From contig BROG01000025.1 in NCBI GenBank assembly GCA_030159075.1, positions 690,001-754,000 of the forward strand: a stretch of DNA of 64,000 nt, in the 5' to 3' direction. Numbering within the stretch: position 1 is the stretch's first letter; every line of letters starts with the position of its first letter. Below are positions 60,939-64,000 of this stretch, piece by piece. Made by a program: the position numbers and the translations under genes. A model generated the notes under the pieces. The model ran no database searches, was not told the DNA's origin, and saw nothing but the letters and a program-made list of their open reading frames with translations. This DNA is from Atrina japonica. Taxonomy: Eukaryota > Mollusca > Bivalvia > Pterioida > Pinnidae.

Positions 60939-61090
60939 CAGGGACCCGTTTTACGAAAGGTCGTAAGTCCTAAATCCTGAGTCTTAGTCCTAATTGTCAT
61001 GGAACTGACCAATCAGCGATGCGTTGCCATGGTAGTTAGGACTAAAACTAAGAATTTAGGACTAACGACCTTTCCTAAAAAGGGCCCCTG
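60939..61090. mobile_element. foldback MITE (CCCGTTTTACGAAA family), copy 2, AATAT duplication
   Basis: 152 bp, beginning CAGGGACCCGTTTTACGAAA and ending GGGCCCCTG, with inverted AGTCCTAA words inside. The five bases AATAT lie immediately outside each end (60934-60938 and 61091-61095), a likely target duplication. Confidence 0.8.
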
Positions 61091-61124
61091 AATATTTTGA
61101 TCAAAACTTCTTTTGAGTTAAGTT

Positions 61125-61235
61125 TTTCTCCAGTTAATGTGGGTTACGAGTTAAACCTAATTTTTCTCCAGTTAATCCTAATTTTTCTCGTAACCCAAAT
61201 TAACCAGAGAAAAACTATGATTAACTGAGAAAAAC
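61125..61235. repeat. foldback sequence
   Basis: AGTTTTTCTCCAGTTAAT plus GGGTTACGAG faces CTCGTAACCCAAATTAACCA plus GAGAAAAACT. The loop has a second copy of CTAATTTTTCTCCAGTTAA. Confidence 0.65.
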
Positions 61236-61299
61236 TAGATATAACTATATAACTGTACAAATTATATCCATGTAGATCCCTCAGATGCAATTAATTGTT

Positions 61300-61520
61300 T
61301 ATTTCATGCAGTGGAGAATATCTCAAAGACGGATACTCTCTGGAATGATTTTTTCCCACCAATGACCCACCCCTCAGTAGGTCTGGCCGAAAAATGCAAA
61401 CTTGGTAAAGGGTATTTACTTGTTTCCGTAAAATTTCGTGAAAATTCCTTCAGTGGTTTTTGAGAAGTCAAGTCGAAAATGTGAAAAGTTTGCGAACGAA
61501 CGTGGAGTGACAAAAAGCTA
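61300..61520. repeat. probable dispersed repeat
   Basis: The phrases CAGTGGTTTTTGAGAAGTC and AAAATGTGAAAAGTTTGCG resemble a repeat I have seen in molluscan non-coding DNA. No second copy in this window, so this rests on recall. Confidence 0.3.
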
Positions 61521-61526
61521 ACTTAA

Positions 61527-61635
61527 AGGGACATTAGTTGTGTCTTTAAAAAAAGTTATTTCTTTTTTCACCACTTAGATTGATGTACAATAATAAATAA
61601 TAGATATACACAGGCATACCAATTCTTTTATTTCT
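61527..61635. mobile_element. TTAA-flanked MITE, copy D (left part only)
   Basis: TTAA at 61523-61526, then AGGGACATTAGTTGTGTC, CACTTAGATTGATGTACAAT and AGATATACACAGG, following the left third of copies A-C. The rest is absent. Confidence 0.6.
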
Positions 61636-62010
61636 ATATTCTTTACCAAAATAAGGTTCTGGTCCAATGTCGTATGCATATTGTTCTGCCATAAGATTCC
61701 ATTTGTAAACAAGAAGAATCACAGATAGTGTCACCATAGAATACACATGTATCCACTTTTATTGAGATTCATACAGTTGTCTGGTACAGACGCCATACAT
61801 AATGTAATTTACTTATTGTGGACTCTTGCGTGTGTGGTGAATTGCTACAAATACAAACAAAAAATATTCTTAAAATGCACGTTATGCATACAGTAGTTGA
61901 CAATAGACACATGTAAATAGATCTAGACTATTTCGAAAAACAGTACAGACCGAGACTACTCGAAAACTGGTCCACTTAAAGAAACCATGTGTTTACAACA
62001 ATATTACAAT
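61636..62010. other. spacer with an unrecognised minus-strand frame
   Basis: A 66-codon minus-strand frame (61546-61746) has a normal-looking composition (YKWNLMAEQYAYDIGPEPYF) but matches nothing I know, and it runs into MITE copy D. Confidence 0.3.
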
Positions 62011-62112
62011 TAGTGCTGCAACGATATATCGTGGTACATGTACGTATCACACCCAGAACCAAACACCATGATACATATTTCTAATCAGAGAAGTATACCG
62101 TTGCACCCCCCA
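62011..62112. mobile_element. 102-bp hAT-like MITE with 8-bp target duplication
   Basis: ATTACAAT lies directly outside both ends (62003-62010 and 62113-62120). The ends are inverted: left TAGTGCTGCAACGATAT, right complement GGGGTGCAACGGTATAC. An 8-bp duplication and TGCAACG ends fit the hAT superfamily. Confidence 0.75.
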
Positions 62113-62499
62113 ATTACAATGTACTACCGAACCGATATATTTACGTAAATTACAGATAATTAGACCCACCAGCCTATCGCAAAATATAGAAAGAATTACC
62201 TATTTCTCACATAAAATGAAACACTAAGCAATATTCATTACTTACTGAGTGTGAGCTCAACTACTCATTTGCAAAACAAATAGAAGCACATGTACTCTCT
62301 ACTTCAGCTGAACTGGGGTCTACATCAATACATTCAGAAACCGGAAATAGATGCAAATACATGTACTCAACGAGAGTGACTATTGGCCGGACCGACGGGT
62401 GTATAAGAAACCGTTTTCTATAGACCCGACCGTCTGGCAAATAAACTAAGTAATAAACGAAAACATCAGAAAGTCAAAACCGATAAACGGTCAGTACAC
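62113..62499 (-). mobile_element. putative start of the BEL/Pao 3' LTR
   Basis: On the minus strand, after the pol stop, a purine-rich ACGGGGAG (62500-62507) precedes TGTACTGACC, as a polypurine tract precedes an LTR beginning with TG. The far end of the LTR was not found and may extend beyond the hAT insertion. The partner LTR would lie outside the window. Confidence 0.4.
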
Positions 62500-62630
62500 T
62501 CCCCGTCTGATGTCAAACTTGACATCATACATCTATAATTAAAATGCATATTACCATTAACATGAAAAATGTCAAATGCTCAAATCAAGTCAAAGTCAGT
62601 ACATTTACATGTATCAATCAAATTCACGAA

Positions 62631-64000
62631 TCACTGATCTTCACATAACATTATTAAGTCTGTAATCGGTCGCGTATACACTAATGGTTCTCCATCTCGA
62701 TTTCCGATACGAACTTCACATTTCCTGACCTTGCCATCATTACTTGGAAAGAGTTTGGTAACCAAACCAACAGGCCAACTATGCCTCGGTAAAGTAACAT
62801 CCTTCAAAAGAACTATATCATTAACACATATATCGCGCTGTTCTGTATGCCATTTTCTCCTAGCCTGTAGCGACTGTAAGTATCTGGAATTCCACTGCTT
62901 CCAAAATAAATTCGAAAGATATTGGACTTTTTTCCACTGAGCTGTGTACATGTCACGTAAACTCAAGTTTGTACATTTTGCAATAAAAGCGGATGGATCA
63001 CCTTGCTTTTGGGTCAAAAGAATGTTAGGTGACAGCACAAGTGGGTCATTAGAGTCACTGTCAATAGCAACCAAAGGCCTTGAGTTCATTACAGCAGCAA
63101 CCTCATACATAAAGGTAGATAAAACCTCATGAGTAAGTTCTTTGTAAACACGATTTGCAAGCATACTTTCCAAAATCCTTCGAGCAATACCAATAGGTCT
63201 CTCCCAAATGCCTCCCATGTGTGATGAATGTGGAGAGTTAAAGTGCCACACAATACCTTTGTCATTTAACTCTTTCTGAAAATTTTGATCTTCCACATGA
63301 ATAACTTGAGAATCGATTAATGAAGCAGCACCGACAAAATTGGTTCCTCTGTCTGAGTACAAGGTTTTCACAGGTCCTCTGATAGCAATCAAACGAACAA
63401 GTGCGTTAATGAAGCAAGAAGCACTCATGTCCTCAATAATTTCGATATGAGTAGCACGTGAGGTCATACATGTGAAAATAACAGCCCAACGTTTGCTGTT
63501 AGCTAAGCCTCCTCGTGTTTTTCTGGCAACCACCTCCCAAGGCCCAAAAACATCAACACCGACTGCACTAAAAGGAGGTCCTGGTGTTAGTCTCTCTTTC
63601 GGAATATCAGCCATCTTCTGATACATGAACTGACCTCTCAGCTTTCTACAAATGACACATTGTCTAATAACAGAAGAAACTAGTTTCTTCGCTCCAATGA
63701 TCCAAAACCCATTTGATCGTACAGATCCCTCCGTAAAGTGTCTGCCTTGATGAAATACGCTTTCGTGGAAGTGCCAAACAAGTAATTCAGCAACATGACC
63801 TTTTGGTATGATAACTGGGTTGACTGACTCGATGCCAATCTTGATCCTCAACTGATTTAGTCGTCCTCCGACTCCGAGCAAGCCGTTTTCATCTAAGTAT
63901 GGCGATAAAGTTAAGATAGGGCTATCCTTTGGAATTATCCTTCCATTCTCGAGAGCACAAATTTCTGAAGAATAAGACCGTTTCTGAACTTTGCACACAA
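62631..64000 (-). CDS. BEL/Pao retrotransposon pol, integrase and C-terminal region (partial)
   Basis: The minus-strand frame is open from the right edge to a TGA at 62631 (at least 455 codons); protease and reverse transcriptase would lie outside. Numbering from the first Met in the window, visible parts are a GLLGVGGRL segment typical of the RT-integrase linker; a zinc-binding HHCC region (H78/H83 or H87, C114, C117); the integrase core with D149 (GVDVFGPW), D216 (YSDRGTNF) and E266 (GGIWER), the D-E spacing of about 50 being usual in BEL/Pao; and a C-terminal domain with VLLKDVTLPRHSWPVG resembling DUF5641. Integrase would insert the cDNA into the genome. No stop or frameshift interrupts it, so the copy may be young. 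It is a mobile element gene, not a host gene. Confidence 0.92.
   Translation of the reverse strand, partial: VCKVQKRSYSSEICALENGRIIPKDSPILTLSPYLDENGLLGVGGRLNQLRIKIGIESVNPVIIPKGHVAELLVWHFHESVFHQGRHFTEGSVRSNGFWIIGAKKLVSSVIRQCVICRKLRGQFMYQKMADIPKERLTPGPPFSAVGVDVFGPWEVVARKTRGGLANSKRWAVIFTCMTSRATHIEIIEDMSASCFINALVRLIAIRGPVKTLYSDRGTNFVGAASLIDSQVIHVEDQNFQKELNDKGIVWHFNSPHSSHMGGIWERPIGIARRILESMLANRVYKELTHEVLSTFMYEVAAVMNSRPLVAIDSDSNDPLVLSPNILLTQKQGDPSAFIAKCTNLSLRDMYTAQWKKVQYLSNLFWKQWNSRYLQSLQARRKWHTEQRDICVNDIVLLKDVTLPRHSWPVGLVTKLFPSNDGKVRKCEVRIGNRDGEPLVYTRPITDLIMLCEDQ

Overview
This is nuclear DNA from an animal, most likely a marine mollusc and probably a bivalve. The evidence is an AT-rich, repeat-crowded eukaryotic background, a neuropeptide F/Y-type receptor gene, Penelope-like, BEL/Pao and Tc1 elements, tRNA-derived SINEs and many foldback MITEs. 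Nothing looks bacterial or organellar. I could not assign a species.

The only convincing host gene is a complete 425-codon class A GPCR on the minus strand (24229-25506). Its coding region is uninterrupted, and a good splice acceptor sits just 5' of the ATG, so the rest of the gene (a 5' UTR exon and promoter) lies to the right, at a position I could not locate. The other substantial reading frame is the 3' part of a BEL/Pao pol gene (62631 to the right edge), which keeps its integrase catalytic residues.

The rest is repeat biology. Left part (1-24000): a 1.8-kb G/T-rich minisatellite, a TTAA-flanked MITE carrying a nested palindrome, an element with 58-bp inverted ends (5727-6255), SINEs, long microsatellites, and several 5'-truncated pieces of one Penelope-like (PLE) family. 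Middle (26000-45000): a minisatellite with a TCTAGA site in most units, a 448-bp duplication, further PLE 3' ends, mariner-like MITEs and SINEs. Right part (45000-64000): the longest PLE copy (46755-48620, dead), a satellite-like array near 50 kb, 34-bp and 60-bp minisatellites, a complete but broken Tc1 element with TA flanks (56325-57637), more MITEs, a 102-bp hAT-like MITE with an exact 8-bp target duplication, and the BEL/Pao end.

The unifying observation is that about sixteen scattered fragments can be tied to one PLE family. Its coding tail runs directly into a distinctive 3' UTR at 38750-39197, and this links many otherwise anonymous repeats. I found no undescribed host system. The most interesting leads are the PLE 3'-end dispersal, including an internally deleted derivative, the TTAA MITE family, the satellite near 50 kb, and the receptor's start-site arrangement. 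All similarities were judged by eye, so boundaries are approximate.
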